Assembly: GCA_022701365.1 (NCBI GenBank)
Contig: JAKUHH010000395.1
Location: 744,001-808,000 of the forward strand
Source: Mycocentrospora acerina
Lineage: Eukaryota; Ascomycota; Dothideomycetes; Pleosporales
Length of the DNA: 64,000 nt
Direction: 5' to 3'
The number at the start of each line of letters is the position of its first letter. Positions within the stretch are counted from its first letter, which is position 1. This document shows, piece by piece, positions 48,001 through 60,849 of the stretch. A model generated the notes under the pieces. The model worked only from the letters and a program-made list of their open reading frames with translations, was not told where the DNA came from and did no database searches. Position numbers and translations under genes: made by a program.

Positions 48001-48747
48001 TCGCGCGACTTCATCGTGTAGATCAGAGACCGCCTCTCCCGATCATTCTTGCTCCAGGCCTCGAGCTCTTCCTTCTCGCCTTCGAGCTCGCCCAGACGCT
48101 CGTTGATTGAGGCGACGACACTGTCAATATTGCTGCACTTGCTATCTGTGTCGCTGAGCAGCTTCAGACTGTCGGCGCGGCGCGTCTCATACACGTTAGA
48201 GCCTGAAATCTCCTTCAACAATTTCAGTCGTTGTGTGTCTTTCATGTTGGTGAGCGCCGTGACTCGGCCCTGCGGCACAATGTAGTATGGATTCGAGCGC
48301 GAAAAGCCAGCCGACTCAAGGATTTGCTGCACTTCGGCCCTAGTAGCATTCTTTCGGTTGACTGAGTATTCGTCCTTCTTTGCGCCAATGGTGCGGCGCA
48401 AGAAGAACTCGGGCTTGCCTGTCTGGAAACGGTCCTCGGTATTGTCAAAGCACACCTCGACATAGGCGGACATGACCGCAGAGCCGGAACCTTCGTGTAA
48501 CAGAGCCTGGCGCTCCTCGCGACTGAGAAAGTGGTAGTCGTCGCCGAGCACGAAGCGCACAGCGGCGAAGAAGTTGCTCTTGCCTGAACCATTGCGACCG
48601 ACGATGACGTTGCAGTTGGGCGAAAAGGGCTCAATTTGCATCTGGTCCTTGTAGCTGTGACGAAACACGTTAGCAGGGAAGACGTCACGCGTGCAAGTGC
48701 CTTCACCTCTTGAAGCCCTGGATGGTGATCTGCTTGATGTACCCCAT
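45014..48747 (-). CDS. smc3: Cohesin subunit SMC3
   Basis: Three exons (48747-48707, 48654-45828, 45775-45014) give 1209 residues, the standard SMC3 length. The start MGYIKQITIQGFKSYKDQ is the conserved SMC3 N-terminus and is split by the first intron. Walker A is GRNGSGKSN (33-41), with the signature LSGGQKSLCAL near 1100 and Walker B FYLFDEIDANLD near 1125. The hinge lies at about 520-640 (GVHGTIADLLQVP) between two long coiled coils. The Lys pair acetylated by Eco1-type acetyltransferases to establish cohesion is present as Lys106-Lys107 in IGAKKDEY. SMC3 pairs with SMC1 and the Scc1 kleisin to form the cohesin ring on chromatin, needed for sister-chromatid cohesion, repair and chromosome folding. 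The Aspergillus orthologue is called sudA. An acidic loop (DEDADAEESEDEE type) is inserted in the C-terminal head. Confidence 0.97.
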
Positions 48748-49317
48748 TGCGGCGAGTGGGGCGCGGTTACGGCGCACGAAAGGATGAGTTTATAGTAGTA
48801 TTGTGTATAGTCGCGACGTGGAAAGGCAGTGCGATCGCGTCAAGATCTCTCAGGACATGGCGGGGTCGTGGTGGGTGAGGTGGGCGACGTGAGCGTCGAG
48901 CGTGGCTCGTTTCCAAGTCGCGTCTCAGCCGTTCGACGCGTCTTGCCAAGAGATTCGACAGGCGCTAGCTCCAAGTTCACCAGCCATGCTCCTCGCTCTC
49001 TCGTCGTCTCTGTTCCTCTCGTCTCACCTTCAGCAGACCTGCCTCATATTGACTTCCCACTACTAACTGAAATGCTTGCCATTGATGACAGAAACGATCA
49101 ACCGTCTCTTGCGACCATCACACTCAGGGTTTCAATAGTGCAAATATGGCTGCAGATTCTTAAAACAGATACCACAATCGCCTCTCAATTAAACATTCTA
49201 TTCGTGGGAACCCTACATAATCATCTATTCATCAGTCGTAAAATCGTGTCATCATCATTTCAACCAGAGCGCCATTAAACAAGAAAATTCCCTCTTCCCA
49301 TCCCACATTTCCACCCC
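48748..49317. other. SMC3 upstream region
   Basis: About 570 bp between the SMC3 start and the stop of the next minus-strand gene. It contains the SMC3 promoter; a 149-codon plus-strand frame at 48829-49278 is low in information and not supported. Confidence 0.45.
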
Positions 49318-50328
49318 TCAAACCGCCGGTCTCTCCGCTGGCATGTCCTTCCCCTCCGCCGTAATATCCACCACCAGCGGCACTCCCACTAACGGCGGCG
49401 TTCCCGAATACCCCGCCATTTTTCCGTCCTCACACGTCGGAATATTCTCCCCCTTATGCATCGCACACTTCTGGTTTAGGCCCCTCAAACACTTTGCATC
49501 GTCGATGTCCCAGAACTGTACATTGGTCGCCCATGTTGACCTCGGGCTTGACGCCGCGCACTCAATGTACTTATTTGGGCTCTTCGCAATAACTGGCATA
49601 TTGCCCTCAAGTAGAATATCCGCGCAGTAGGACATGGGTACGTACTGGTATGATACACCGGGCCATTTTGCCTCCACGCCGGGATTTGTGGCACGCCAAT
49701 CTGCACCATGTTTGAGTGTTTTGTAGGCATCCATAGAAACGTCGTAAGAGCCTTCTGACATGTCGATATGCAGGATGTGGATTGTGTTTCCGTTCGGGGC
49801 AGTAAGGCGGATGCAAGGGTCTGAGCAAGGAGGTGTGAGAGGAAAGTAGGCGATACGGTTGGTGTTTACTTTGCAGCCAAGGACTCCTATGGACGATGAG
49901 TATTCGACATGTGAGTCCAACTCAATTGTTTGATTTGAGGGACTTGGTGTGATGGAAGGGTTTAATTGAGTTTGGTTGGTTGCATCTTCTGGCCACCACG
50001 GTAGAGTGGAAACTATTTGAGTTGATGAATCGTCCAGCGACGGAGAGGTCGAGTTGGTTTGATTTGATGCAGGTAGAGAACACGGGTTTTTTGGTAGGGT
50101 ACCGTTCAATGGCAAGGTAGAGTTGAGATGACCAGGGGCTGGTGATGTCTGGTTCAATGGCACCTGTGGCGGTGGAGTATATGAAAAAGTCTCATTTGAT
50201 GGAATCGGAGCATGTGATGGGCCTCCATAGTGATTTCCCAGTGGCCATTGTAAACTTGGAACGATTGGTAGAGCTGAAGCAGTAAATAATAGTACCGATA
50301 CATGGGCCAAAGCATTGATGAGTCTCAT
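49318..50328 (-). CDS. Secreted protein with Asn-glycosylation-rich linker and a conserved ascomycete domain
   Basis: A single-exon gene of 336 residues. Residues 1-19 are a signal peptide. Residues about 40-140 form a Pro/Ser/Thr-rich linker packed with NxT/NxS sites (NETF, NQTS, NSTL, NGTL, NQTN, NSTS, NQTQ, NQTI). From about 145 a Cys-containing domain follows: GVLGCKVNTNRIAYFP, PPCSDPCIRLT, IHILHIDMSEGSYDVSMDAYKTL, SYCADILL, KYIECAASSPRSTWATNVQFWDI and CLRGLNQKC. This resembles a secreted family seen widely in ascomycetes whose members carry a YDxSxDA motif; I know of no established function. The Cys are probably disulphide-bonded. A wall-associated or secreted role, including in host contact, is possible but not shown. 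There is no GPI signal at the C-terminus. Confidence 0.8.
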   Translation of the reverse strand: MRLINALAHVSVLLFTASALPIVPSLQWPLGNHYGGPSHAPIPSNETFSYTPPPQVPLNQTSPAPGHLNSTLPLNGTLPKNPCSLPASNQTNSTSPSLDDSSTQIVSTLPWWPEDATNQTQLNPSITPSPSNQTIELDSHVEYSSSIGVLGCKVNTNRIAYFPLTPPCSDPCIRLTAPNGNTIHILHIDMSEGSYDVSMDAYKTLKHGADWRATNPGVEAKWPGVSYQYVPMSYCADILLEGNMPVIAKSPNKYIECAASSPRSTWATNVQFWDIDDAKCLRGLNQKCAMHKGENIPTCEDGKMAGYSGTPPLVGVPLVVDITAEGKDMPAERPAV

Positions 50329-51367
50329 GGTGAGTGTTATGAGTAGTAACTTTGTGTTGTGTGGATATCAGTAACAGTACGACTGTAGAATATATACCAC
50401 CAACCCAGGCATCGGTAGATTTTGCCCCCTCAAACCCGCCGTGTAATTTATCAGAGCTTGTAATTGGCCTGGAAAGGCTCAAAGTCAACGCCGCAAGTGG
50501 CTGGGGTGCACGCTTTCTCAGTCTTGATGCCTATTCGCACTCGTAGAGAGGCCAGCCAATACAGTCTCTACCCAGAGGCATTGCTACCAAGAGAGGGCAG
50601 GACATCTAGACTCGATCATACGGTCAAACTTCGACACAAACCGACAGACGTTGAGTCAATATACGATCGACTGGGGCTGGAGACGAAGGAGCGTTGTCGC
50701 TTGCCGTTTCACAGGGCTCAGCGATCTTTAAAAGAAAAAAAGCTATTCACGACCCTTTGCCTTGCGCGACCTACCAATAACTAGAACGCAAAATAAGATG
50801 GCTGTAGTTGGCAACGTCATGTGAGTGTTGTGATGTAATATCCGTATGATTTCCTTTTTGGTTTTGCTTATGCCGATGGGGTACGAGTGTCATACACACC
50901 CTCATCGACGTTAAGACGTATCCAGCCACTTCCTCAAACACAATCTCCCCAAATTTGTGTTTCTTCCTCATACTTGTTTCTGATTCGTGATGTATGGTCA
51001 TTTTGTGGATGATTTGGGGTTGTGGGTGGAGTGGAGACTTGACTGATGTCGTTGGAGGCGAATCCAACTTATTAGGTGGCGGATACATTCAATATTGGCT
51101 CTATCGTTTCATTGTTGCCTCTTTCTCTATATCTGAATACCAGTTTTTGTGTCGTAGATATATTCATGTGAATTTTCCAAGCGTTGTGATACACTGTTGG
51201 TGGGCGCTGTCACTTCGCAGCATTCTATGAGAATACTTGGTAAAGTTTAGTTTCAACTTTCTATCGATTGCCACCTTATCTCATGCCTTGGTAAAAAAAT
51301 TTACTACTATTCTGTGCGTAGGTACATTTTTGTCTCGTTGGTCTCACAGAATGCTGCTGTGCTTGAT
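50329..51367. other. Upstream region of the secreted-protein gene
   Basis: About 1 kb between two minus-strand genes. The short frames (50464-50784 plus, 50771-51088 minus) are not gene-like. It holds the promoter of the secreted protein and the 3' end of the OsmC gene. Confidence 0.45.
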
Positions 51368-51961
51368 CTACTGAATGGTACCTTCTTCTGTATTTACATT
51401 TCTCCTGCTCGCCATGCTGACCGAAATCTGTGGTTTGTTCACAAGCGTCTGTAAAACAACACAGTAACGCTCTGTCAACTTTCCCAGTTTCTCCACTTCT
51501 TCCTCTGTGACATCGCTACCGTCATTTCTTTGTCCAAACTGGATTTGGAAGCCCAGTCTTATGCCTGTCAATCCTACTGGAGCTGTCCTATCAACACCAA
51601 GTGTGCCTCGGAAGTCTAGGTCTCCCTCCGCCGAAACTGTGCCAGAAACGATGGGTATGTTTAATGCAGTAGCGACAGCCTTAAGAGTGACACCAGAACA
51701 GGCTACGAGCGCATCAAGCAGCATGTCTCCAGAGCACAGTTCGCCTGATATCGATGGGTCGTCACCACCAGCTTTGGGATGCAGACCGGCGATTCGAGAT
51801 GCTTCTTTTATTGAAGTACCAGCGGAAAGCTTGCATGTTATGGACGAGTCGTCGAGCGAGCCATAAGTTTTGAGTGTGACGACAGCGGATGAGGCATCTT
51901 TCCGATAGCCATCCTTGATAGGAGCCTGCCTTTCGCGGAGAGATTGAGCGGCTGCCGACAT
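51368..51961 (-). CDS. OsmC-like protein
   Basis: A single-exon gene of 197 residues; the ATG at 51961 is used because the in-frame codon six bases upstream is GTG. The OsmC/Ohr fold is visible: an early strand (AVVTLKTYGSLDD), GELCSGDMLLDALVACSGVTLKAVATALNI with the first redox Cys in ACSG, a strand SGTVSAEGDLDFRGTLG, and TERYCVVLQTL with the second Cys. In OsmC and Ohr these two Cys reduce organic peroxides. GGDDPSISGEL is the usual glycine-rich entry. No clear targeting peptide is seen, though the Ala/Arg-rich first 15 residues could be a weak mitochondrial signal. Fungal OsmC-like proteins are mostly uncharacterised; peroxide defence is the best guess. Confidence 0.88.
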   Translation of the reverse strand: MSAAAQSLRERQAPIKDGYRKDASSAVVTLKTYGSLDDSSITCKLSAGTSIKEASRIAGLHPKAGGDDPSISGELCSGDMLLDALVACSGVTLKAVATALNIPIVSGTVSAEGDLDFRGTLGVDRTAPVGLTGIRLGFQIQFGQRNDGSDVTEEEVEKLGKLTERYCVVLQTLVNKPQISVSMASRRNVNTEEGTIQ

Positions 51962-54900
51962 GCTCACAGTGATGTTGACTGCGAGTATCGTGAGAGGATG
52001 AATGGTAGGTGTTCAATTGACTTTGAACGTTGCCTTTTACTATCGTCTAAGTCAAAACTGGGTCATTTATAGTCTGAGGATTCAAGCCTAGACCAGCAGA
52101 CTTTACCCATTGTACCCCGCAAGGGGAAATGGAAGCTATCCAGCCCCGCGGGACTGCCGTTCGAGCGGGGATGAGATAGGAAGGTGCGTAACATCGTGCC
52201 GACTTTCGTTTAAACCCGAGCGAGTTGAATAAACAATATTGCCACTACTGTGTTTTGTAAAGGTCAAGAAGCTCCGCAATTATTATGCTTGGGAAGAAGT
52301 AGCAATGATAGGGATTGATGAATATCGATGACTAATCGTAGAAGACGCCAATTATTCAACATCACCCATGAACACCCCCCCTTCGTCTCCATCGCTTGAA
52401 CATTGACAAAAGTTTTCAGTCATGGGTGCCGCTACAGGCAACTTACAAGAGTCTTGTTTCATGCAGCCGTCATCAGGCAGCCTAGCTGCTCCTACTGTGG
52501 TAGTAAGCCCGTGGAGCTCATCTACAGCGAATCTAGCCTTCACCATATTCATCTTTTTTCACTCTTCTCTGTCACATGGACCACTCTATTTCTACTCCCT
52601 CTAGCTTCGTTTTCGTGTCTCTCGGTCATAACGCCGTTTGATGCACTCCTCGAGGAGCTGATTCAAGTCGCGTCGCGTTGTTCCCCCAAGACTCGCTCGG
52701 CTCAAAAACGACTCGATAGATTTTCTGAAATATACTAAATATTGCGTCAGAAATCTTGTAATTAAACTAGGCATCATGTAATTTCTGTTAAAATTTAGCG
52801 TAAATGCTATTTAACTTGAAGTATACTTCCATCCAGGAGCAACATGAAAATTGACACTACGTTGATAAGGACAGTACGACAATTGAGTATAGGCAAATTA
52901 TCTAACAACGAAAATATCTAAGAAACTTAAAACTTACCAGAGAATACCCAGAAAACAAAACCAAAAGAACTACTAGTTAAATCTTTTGTATCAAGGTAGA
53001 TCAAATATCGAATTCCATCCTGATTTGTACGTCTCCATCCTCTTCATCCTCTGTCTTTACATCAACCTCCTGAGACCCAGCTTGAATATCTTCTATTTTG
53101 GTATCCTTTACCCTCCTCATTTCTCCCTCCCAGCCCAGATCATTCAGCTTCACACTTATCTTCAAAAACAGCAACACGCTATTCAAAAGTATCATTTCCA
53201 GCCGTAGCAGTTTCTGTTCCATGTTCCAACGCATCACTGCCGCCGCCGTCAACGATTTCATAAACGCGTTTCTCTAGCAGAGAAGCGCAATCCATTTCAT
53301 CTCGTGAAGGATATGCGCGACATTACACTTATAACAGCCTGTTGCGCATTTGCAGAACGAGATGTGCTTATTATAAGAACTAGGGTGACGAGAGGGCATT
53401 GTATAAATGATTGGAATTAGTGACAGGTAGACGAAGGCGGATACGATTTTTGGGTCGTAGAGTGCCACAATAAAGGGGAGAAGGGAATGTTTTTCTGCAA
53501 GAGTGATGGAATGATTAGGGAAGTATGGTGTGGAGTCGAGGCGTGTTCATTGTTATAGTGTAAAAAATTCCGATTTTTTGTCCTACCTGATGTTAAACGC
53601 TAACATAGATAGACATGTATGTAGGAGTAATAACAAAGGAGGATGGTACTGTGAGGCCAATTTCAATTTTCCCAATTTTAAATGCATGGCAACCATCGTT
53701 AAGAGAATGACTTGTGTTCAAAGTTGTGTACTTCTCTCCTCTATTATATTTGTGGTTGCGTAAATAGTATACTTTGAATATAAAATGTTCCAAAGAAATC
53801 AGCATCGTATCGGGCCAAATCTAGCTGACTCGAGCCATCGCAGATGAGGTAGATGCAAGTTCCATACACAAATGAGCTCTGTAATAATTGCTACCCTGAA
53901 TCAAACTCGCATAACACACTGGGTATTCCACGCCTACTTTCTATGGACATAATTCAATTTTCACCTTCCCCAAAGACAACACATTGCAATTTCGCAAGTG
54001 TAAATATTCTAAATTTACCAAATCTACACTTGCACAAAAATGAAGCTACTTCAAAGAAGTTTACTATGGCGCCTCCATTACTATAGCTCAACTTATACGA
54101 AAGTTCACTGCGACCTTATCGTATAAGCTGATTTTCTGTGCCTTTATTGTACGATTTCAGCTTTTCTCCCACAGCCCTTGTGTCATTCTACGATACATTG
54201 AATTTTTCAAGAGTCGTTAGTTCAGAGAGATAGAAACCAATATAGTGGTACTTGAAATGCAATTTAGTAGGAATAGTCTCTTAACAAAGCGTGCAGCAAC
54301 GTTGGCAACGTTCCACCATCAGATCTACTGAAAAGCTCGCTGATAATGTAGACTGAGTTCGAATGGCTGCTCGATAGTTTTATCAGCATGCAAATAACAG
54401 AGTGACATGTCGCTAACACATCCACGCAAGAGGTCAAATGAGAATCACGGCTCCGAAAATCATATAATTGCGACGGTCTAACAAATATGGGCACCGCATG
54501 CCTTCCATGCCATTCAATTAACTACAAATAGCTCTTTATCCGGCTATCGCTGGAACATACAAGGCTAAGAAGGTGCCGTAAGAGACGAAAACAAGCAATC
54601 TTGAATCCATACCAACAGCCTCTACATTTGATCATAACAGTCCCCTAATATACGTATTCTTCAGCAGAAGTAGATTCCTCAGTCATTTACAGTCATCATC
54701 ACTCTATGAAGTTGCCTTCCGTTTGTGAGCGCCACAAAAACCCTTCCAGAAATTTGTACGTTGCGCTGCTATCTCCAGCAATTCCCGCTCCTCCAGAGCA
54801 CAAAATCACAGATGACATTCTTCCAATTCGAGTCCGCCCAGGCGAAATGCATGCGTTGTGGAATTCTCCCTTGCAGCCTCGGCAAGCGACTTAATCCTGT

Positions 54901-57700
54901 GAATATTGACGAAACTGACGTCATTCATGGCCATGCCGTATACAGCGTATGTCATGTTTGGTAGCGATCCCAGTTGCCCACAGCACAGCTGCAAATCATT
55001 TTGACAAACCGTTCCAACCTGCCAAATCGCCTTGTTGGAACTGGCTAGACTGCCTGATCTTGTGAGTGATCAACGGACATGATTAAAGATGCGAAATGTC
55101 AAAGTCAATTCCGACTCGTGCAGGACCTAACTTCGCCCTGATACGGCTGGATCGGCCTCATGTGTCCGTACGACCCGCTCATCATCAGACTATCCATGGT
55201 GGTAGTACAGCTACTTCACCGGACGCGGGCGGCTGACAGGCTCTGCAAAGTTGCCTTCTGTTTGGTCCGCGGATCATGTGTAGGCGGGGTCAAATGTTAA
55301 GTACGCCTCTGTACAGCTACGGTACCTATCCAAGACCTCAAAGCAATGGTGGGATCTTCTCCGAGTCCTCAAGTCCAATGTCCCAGAGCGTCGGGACTCG
55401 CCACACTGGGTGAAGGAAGGTTTGCCATCCTACAAGCGATCGTTTCGAGACTGTGCATGTGTTGACACCGCAATGACACTCCACAAGACCTTAGTGTCAA
55501 CTTAGGCAACCACCATCGGACGCTAATGCAGAGAGTGACACGCAGTCAGGGTGACAGATGCAGGTTCTGGTCAAAGGCAGCATCGTGCTGACGATAGACA
55601 ACGCGTTGTTACAGTTGACAGATTGAGTTATTGGATTGCGGCAAGGTGAGTTTTCGCACCATCCATATTGTTGCATAAAGAACTGCAGGAGAATTGATCA
55701 ATTCGAGCGAAAAGAAACAGCGGGAGGCGCACCGACCAGAATTTAGGGCTTTTGTTGAGTGCATAAAATTATTGCACAGCTCGTCATGGCTATGTACCTT
55801 TGTCCACTCGATTTCCCTGCACAGAAGTCGCAAAGAACCCTGCAAAGCCGCATGGGCGTTGGAGTGACAGCCCTAAGCGGCTGAACGTAAAGGAGCAAGA
55901 AGAACCGACCTCAGTATGAGCACGTGACATGTGGCGCTACCGCTAAACAACAAGCCTGGATGGTGTCTAACGGTCTATGGCGAGGTGTGAATTCTGACGT
56001 CCGGCCGATCAATCATAAGCGGCCGAACCTGTGTGTAGCAATAGAAGGTGGAAGACGCCGTCAATTGGCTATGGACAGCCACTCAATAGCGGTCTGTAAA
56101 AATATGATCATCCCAAGCCCTCGTGACTTGTTTCGCCGGAAATGAGGTTTCGGTTAGGACGGCTGTTGGCGCTCGAATTGTACACCAATGCGAAACGGAG
56201 ACGATCATAGTCTAGCGAAAGGATAAGTTTAGTGGTGAACGATGTTAAATGACTCGCTAGAGATTCTAGAGCCGGGACCAATACTGTGCCGCTTCGGTGC
56301 ATCAAGCTACTCAAACATGGAAAACTTTGATGGGAGATTCAAGAATACACAAATCACTGTCGCTGGTAAGTTTTTTTCATTTGAACGGTTGACACTTGGT
56401 ACAGTCGTTGACAAGATTGGAGGGCCACTGGCACTAGATCGAGTCGCTATCTGTAGACTTTTGTCTTGCCAACAACGTTTGGCATGTAGCACTAGTGAGC
56501 GAGGGTCGTTTCGAATTGGTTAAACAATATACACATAAACCACAGTTATTTTAAGTCGATGGTAAGTAACTCTATTCTTGTGTGCCTGGCAGGCTCGGCA
56601 TCATACCGGTGTCTTTGGTGCGTGACATCGACTCTGAAGCGTGAAGTGCAGACGAGTCGATAAGTGATGAGAGTTGCAAGACATCTACTAGTAAGATTTT
56701 TACCAGAGTCAGGATACAGTCATTTGGAATCCAGATCTAGGCTTTGTACTCTATCGACGTCCGCCTGCGAAATACACTTGAGAGAAAGTGAAGTAGAACT
56801 GCGAGGCTGACTAGTGGAGTCGCCGTAGTAAGATTGGAAGGACATAGGTAGGTATCTGGATCCTAAGACGTAATGAGTTTAAGTACTGTCATAATTGCGG
56901 AATATACCGTAAAATCAAGAGGTAGTTGTAGTTGATGGGCGTGCCAAGTTGTTTCCATGGGAGCGGAAATTCTCAATCCGAGGGGTGAGACAGACGGCAA
57001 AACCGTTGTTACAGTTCCCGAATGAAAACTTGGTTTATTTTTTGGAATTCTTCATGTGTTTTCCCGCTGAGGTAACCGCTCGTGGAACCACATGGCTGCA
57101 AAGGAGTGGAGCAGATCGTGCATGTTAGATGGGATACGATCGGGACGGCAATTCCATCTATTTCTCTTTTTTCGAAGAGGGTAGAATGTACCGGTTCATT
57201 GCATTCGGACTTGCTCGTTCCAAGAACCAGGTTCTTGCTGCTGCTGTGTAATGAGCAGAAGATATTTACGTGACACCGAGGTGAGATGGCCTCGAAAAGC
57301 AACTGACACTCCAATGCCTGCAAATACCCGCATTCTGTGACACGACACATAAACACTCCCTCTTCCTTTTTGAGAGTTCGGCGTCTCCGAACGTGTCTCT
57401 GCATCCGCAGTTCTTGTGTAGTGTTTACTGAACAACGACTATAGGGCAACGGATCGTAAGCTCATTTGTTGCAATGTGCGAGGCTCGTTAATGTGGCACA
57501 GTACGACCACAGCCTGCTCGTTCTCGTCTGTAGCAACAATCAACTCGAGTCTTTGTTTTTAGTAGATACTGTTCAACCCAGTCCGCATCACCTCTGACGA
57601 GTTAACTATTTTAATCGATGCGCCACCCAGGATACAATCATTTTTGGAAAATGCAGCAAGGTAGATAGAGAAGAACGTGCTTTGATAGACGACTGTTGTG
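51962..57700. other. Long gene-poor AT-rich region
   Basis: About 5.7 kb with no convincing gene. Only short frames occur; two on the minus strand (53274-53468 with one hydrophobic segment and CKCATGCYKC, and 53001-53261 with a hydrophobic then acidic stretch) could be exons of a small membrane protein, but I cannot link them by splice sites with confidence. No transposon motif, long terminal repeat or inverted repeat was recognised by eye. Confidence 0.45.
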
Positions 57701-59309
57701 TGAAAACTGCCTAGCATGGTGGGCGTAAAAGTATAATGCTCTCACGAAAAGTAAGTGGGAAGTGAGACGCCCGGCCCAACGCAAAGCCTATGGAAGGGAC
57801 AGGTCTCCGCTAGGTCGTCCCTGCTGAAAATTTACGGGCTTGACAGGCTTGAAACCAGATTGAGGGTGACTGCCAGTGTGAGATGGCACTGTGGCTTCAT
57901 CTGGGTATGACAGCGAGAAGGTAGAATTGGCGGATAGTGAAAGATGGGAGTTCCTGTATGCAAAGACTTTTTCTGCTGCTGTGCTACCAAGTATGGGCAA
58001 GCGCAGCCAACTCGTCATGACTGTCTTTCTGGTAAGGGAAGCTGCCGTCTTCGGTAGGGAGACATGCGAATACGAGCCTCCGTCGACGGCATTGACAGCG
58101 GCGTTTTAGCTGGATTCAAAAACGAGACGTGCCCTGGAGCTAAACCTTGATGGCAAACGCTACGATGGCTGACAGTCCTTGTGGGACATGGCGCAAAAGA
58201 GCGGCTTTGGCGAGACATAATGACGCCCAGAAGCAAAGAGAGCTACGAAGTGTCGAGGCTGGCCATCGACTGGTGATGTGCAACGACGTCAGCAGTGTAG
58301 CTTCTCGTCAGTGTGCTCGAACGCGTCCCGCGTCCCACGTCTCACAGTAGCTGCTGGGGCTCGCGTTCCTTTTCCTCGTGATCAGCTGGGGTCCCGGGAG
58401 GGAGGGTTGAGCTTTGATCCCTTGCCTATCCTGGCATGTGCGCTGTCGACGGGCAGGGCTTGCTTCTCACAAAGACGTGCCTGCACATCCATGTCTACAG
58501 GCGACTCACAGTGCGTTGAGGCGGCCAGTAAGCACATGGCTGGCCCTGCCTGCCAGATCTGAGGCTGCGCAGCGGGAGAGGAATCTCGAGGCCCATGACG
58601 TGCAAAGGCGAAACCGAGCGAGCCGCTGGGCCTCTGCCAAGGCTGCGTAGACTTTGGTCGCTGCAACATGAATGTTGCGCTGATGGTCACGGGCGACGTC
58701 GACAGCCTCTCACTCTGGCGCAAGGTCTGATCGTCCGGCCGGTTAGCGGGATGGATCGATGGATCCTCGGGCAGGCGCGACCCCGGATCAAGCAAGGCGC
58801 ACGCATCCCTGTCGCGAATCACATCCTCGTCGAACCTCCCCAACTGCCACCAGCACACGGCTGCATCTGTCAATCAGCTGTCAACCCGCCCGGGCCAAAA
58901 GGGGCCTCGTCCACCCGCTGCAACATCCGTTGTGGGCGCCCTCTGTTGCCGTCGCCGCGCAGCATTGCCCGTCGTTGCTGGCCGCACGTGTGTGTTTGCT
59001 TCTTTGTCGCGTGGGGGCTGCGCTTCCAAAACAATAAACCCAGCGCGACTGTGCCGTCCCAAAAGGCCCCTTCTGGTCGCGCGTTCGCGGTTTGAGAGAG
59101 ACTCTGCGCGAGTCGACTAGCAGCGCCCAGGGTCCGTAGCCTTGACATGCAAATCCTCCTCTGTTCGTCGTGGCGATCGCCCTGATATGGCGGCGGGCAG
59201 CTGTGCCTATTCTCGTCCCACCGGATGAACGCCTCTTGCCCTGCTCGCGTTTCTAACATGTCTGCCGTGGGCGCTAGCCCCTTTTCTAGCCGCGATACCA
59301 CAGTGAGCA

Positions 59310-59340
59310 GCGAGCAGCAAGCAGCAAGCAGCAAGCAGCG
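59310..59340. repeat. AAGCAGC heptamer array
   Basis: Three to four tandem AAGCAGC units preceded by related GAGCAGC units, in non-coding sequence. Confidence 0.6.
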
Positions 59341-60686
59341 GGCATGCTGCTCCTGGATGCTGGATTGACCATGTCGCACAACTGCCCACCATTGTCAGCC
59401 ACCAGCCCGGTTTGAGCCCGCGGCAGCTGTCTGCCGCAATACAGCGCAGCCGTCAGCGTGGCTCCAGCCTGTACAACATGTCACCATCGACGGGTTGCCC
59501 TGCGCGCTGGTCCAAAGTAGTTCCGTGACCCTGTCGTTCCCACTCAAGGTTGCACCTCATTCGCGTCGTGGGAATTCCATTTGAGCTTGTCCCCAACTGC
59601 TTCGCGCTCGCATACCCTTTGGGCACAAGCACCTGTGACGGCGCCATACCGCCGGTCCCTGGTAGAGGCCCGTACATTATTTGCAGGATTCGTACCTTGA
59701 TCTTCACTCAGCTCGACTTTCGAGGCAGGTTATACCGCTCCAAGACCCACGTCTGCCAAGAGCAAAGTTCCTTCTGCGAATTACCCAAAGCTGCACAGTG
59801 TGGACGGTGAGCGTGGCGTGAGACAGTCGCTGACAGAGCAGTTGGGTCTTGGCCGTTGCTGGCTACTGTCGCAACGGAACCACTCTGACAGCTTCTCTGC
59901 GGCGGCCAGCGTGTGGAAACGTGGTTGATGCAATCAACAAGCTTTTGCTGGGTGCAGACGACCAGAGATGGGTCAGAGGCAGTCTGCAGCCCCTGCTTGT
60001 TTCTGCGACGAGTCAGAAGGAGCAAGATCTGCAGCGATGCTGGTCTGGTAGCTGGTGGGGACAGCCAAAAGCCGCCTGCAGACGGCGCGGCTTCACCACC
60101 GGCTCGTGCCCCAAGTCTGCGGCGTAGTGGGAGGGTGTCCCGTTTCCTCGTCCAGCTCTTGTCCAGCCAGATTTGGCGTTGTGCACGTTCGGAGAATTAG
60201 GCCTAAACCTAAACTCTCCTGTCAAAAGTGCAGACGTCGTGCTAGACGCGCCGTCTGTGCTCCGCTAACGCCTGCTGGCATTCCCCTGGCATATCGTCCA
60301 GAAGTAAGATCGCGCTGCATGGGTTGAAGTACGGCCCGTTGCAGTCTTGCTTCGCCCAGAAACGCCTCCTTCGCTCATCGTGCTCTCTGCTTCTTAAACG
60401 CCTCGCGCCCGTCACTACTACCTGGTCTGTCTATCTGCGAACTGTTGCGTGCTCGTATCGCCCATCATCCCGCTTCGCATCCTCTACATCATCTCGGCAT
60501 CCCATTATCACTGAATTATTTTTTCGTGCTATCTGCTTGATCTTTGCGGCCACCGTCTACTGGTCCTGGTATCCTCCACTTGACAGTGGTCATATCTGCA
60601 GGCTTCTGTGGTTCCGTGGGTCTCTCTTTCCAATCTCTACAGAGTAACCATACAATATTTGCCATCTTCTCGTCATCATTTCTTAG

Positions 60687-60849
60687 GTGAGTGCACCAGC
60701 TTGCATTTCTTGGTCATACTTCATGTGGTATAACCCACTCGTGCTCTGTTAGCGAACCATATGTTTTCAATTGTCGAGTCTCTGATGGCTGCTGCGTCAG
60801 CCCAGCTCCTATGAACGTGAAAGGCATTTTGGCTCACAATTTTTTTTAG
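60687..60849 (+). other. Possible 5'-UTR intron of the homeobox gene
   Basis: TTAG/gtgagt at 60687 and a long T-run ending in ttttttag at 60849 make a good donor and acceptor pair 163 nt apart, just before the ATG at 60883. The intervening sequence has several ATGs that splicing would remove from the leader. Confidence 0.4.

Noticed and set aside
58278..59379. Overlapping frames of 90-170 codons on both strands
   Set aside because: GC-rich sequence lacks stop codons by chance; the frames overlap each other and show no family resemblance or splice structure.
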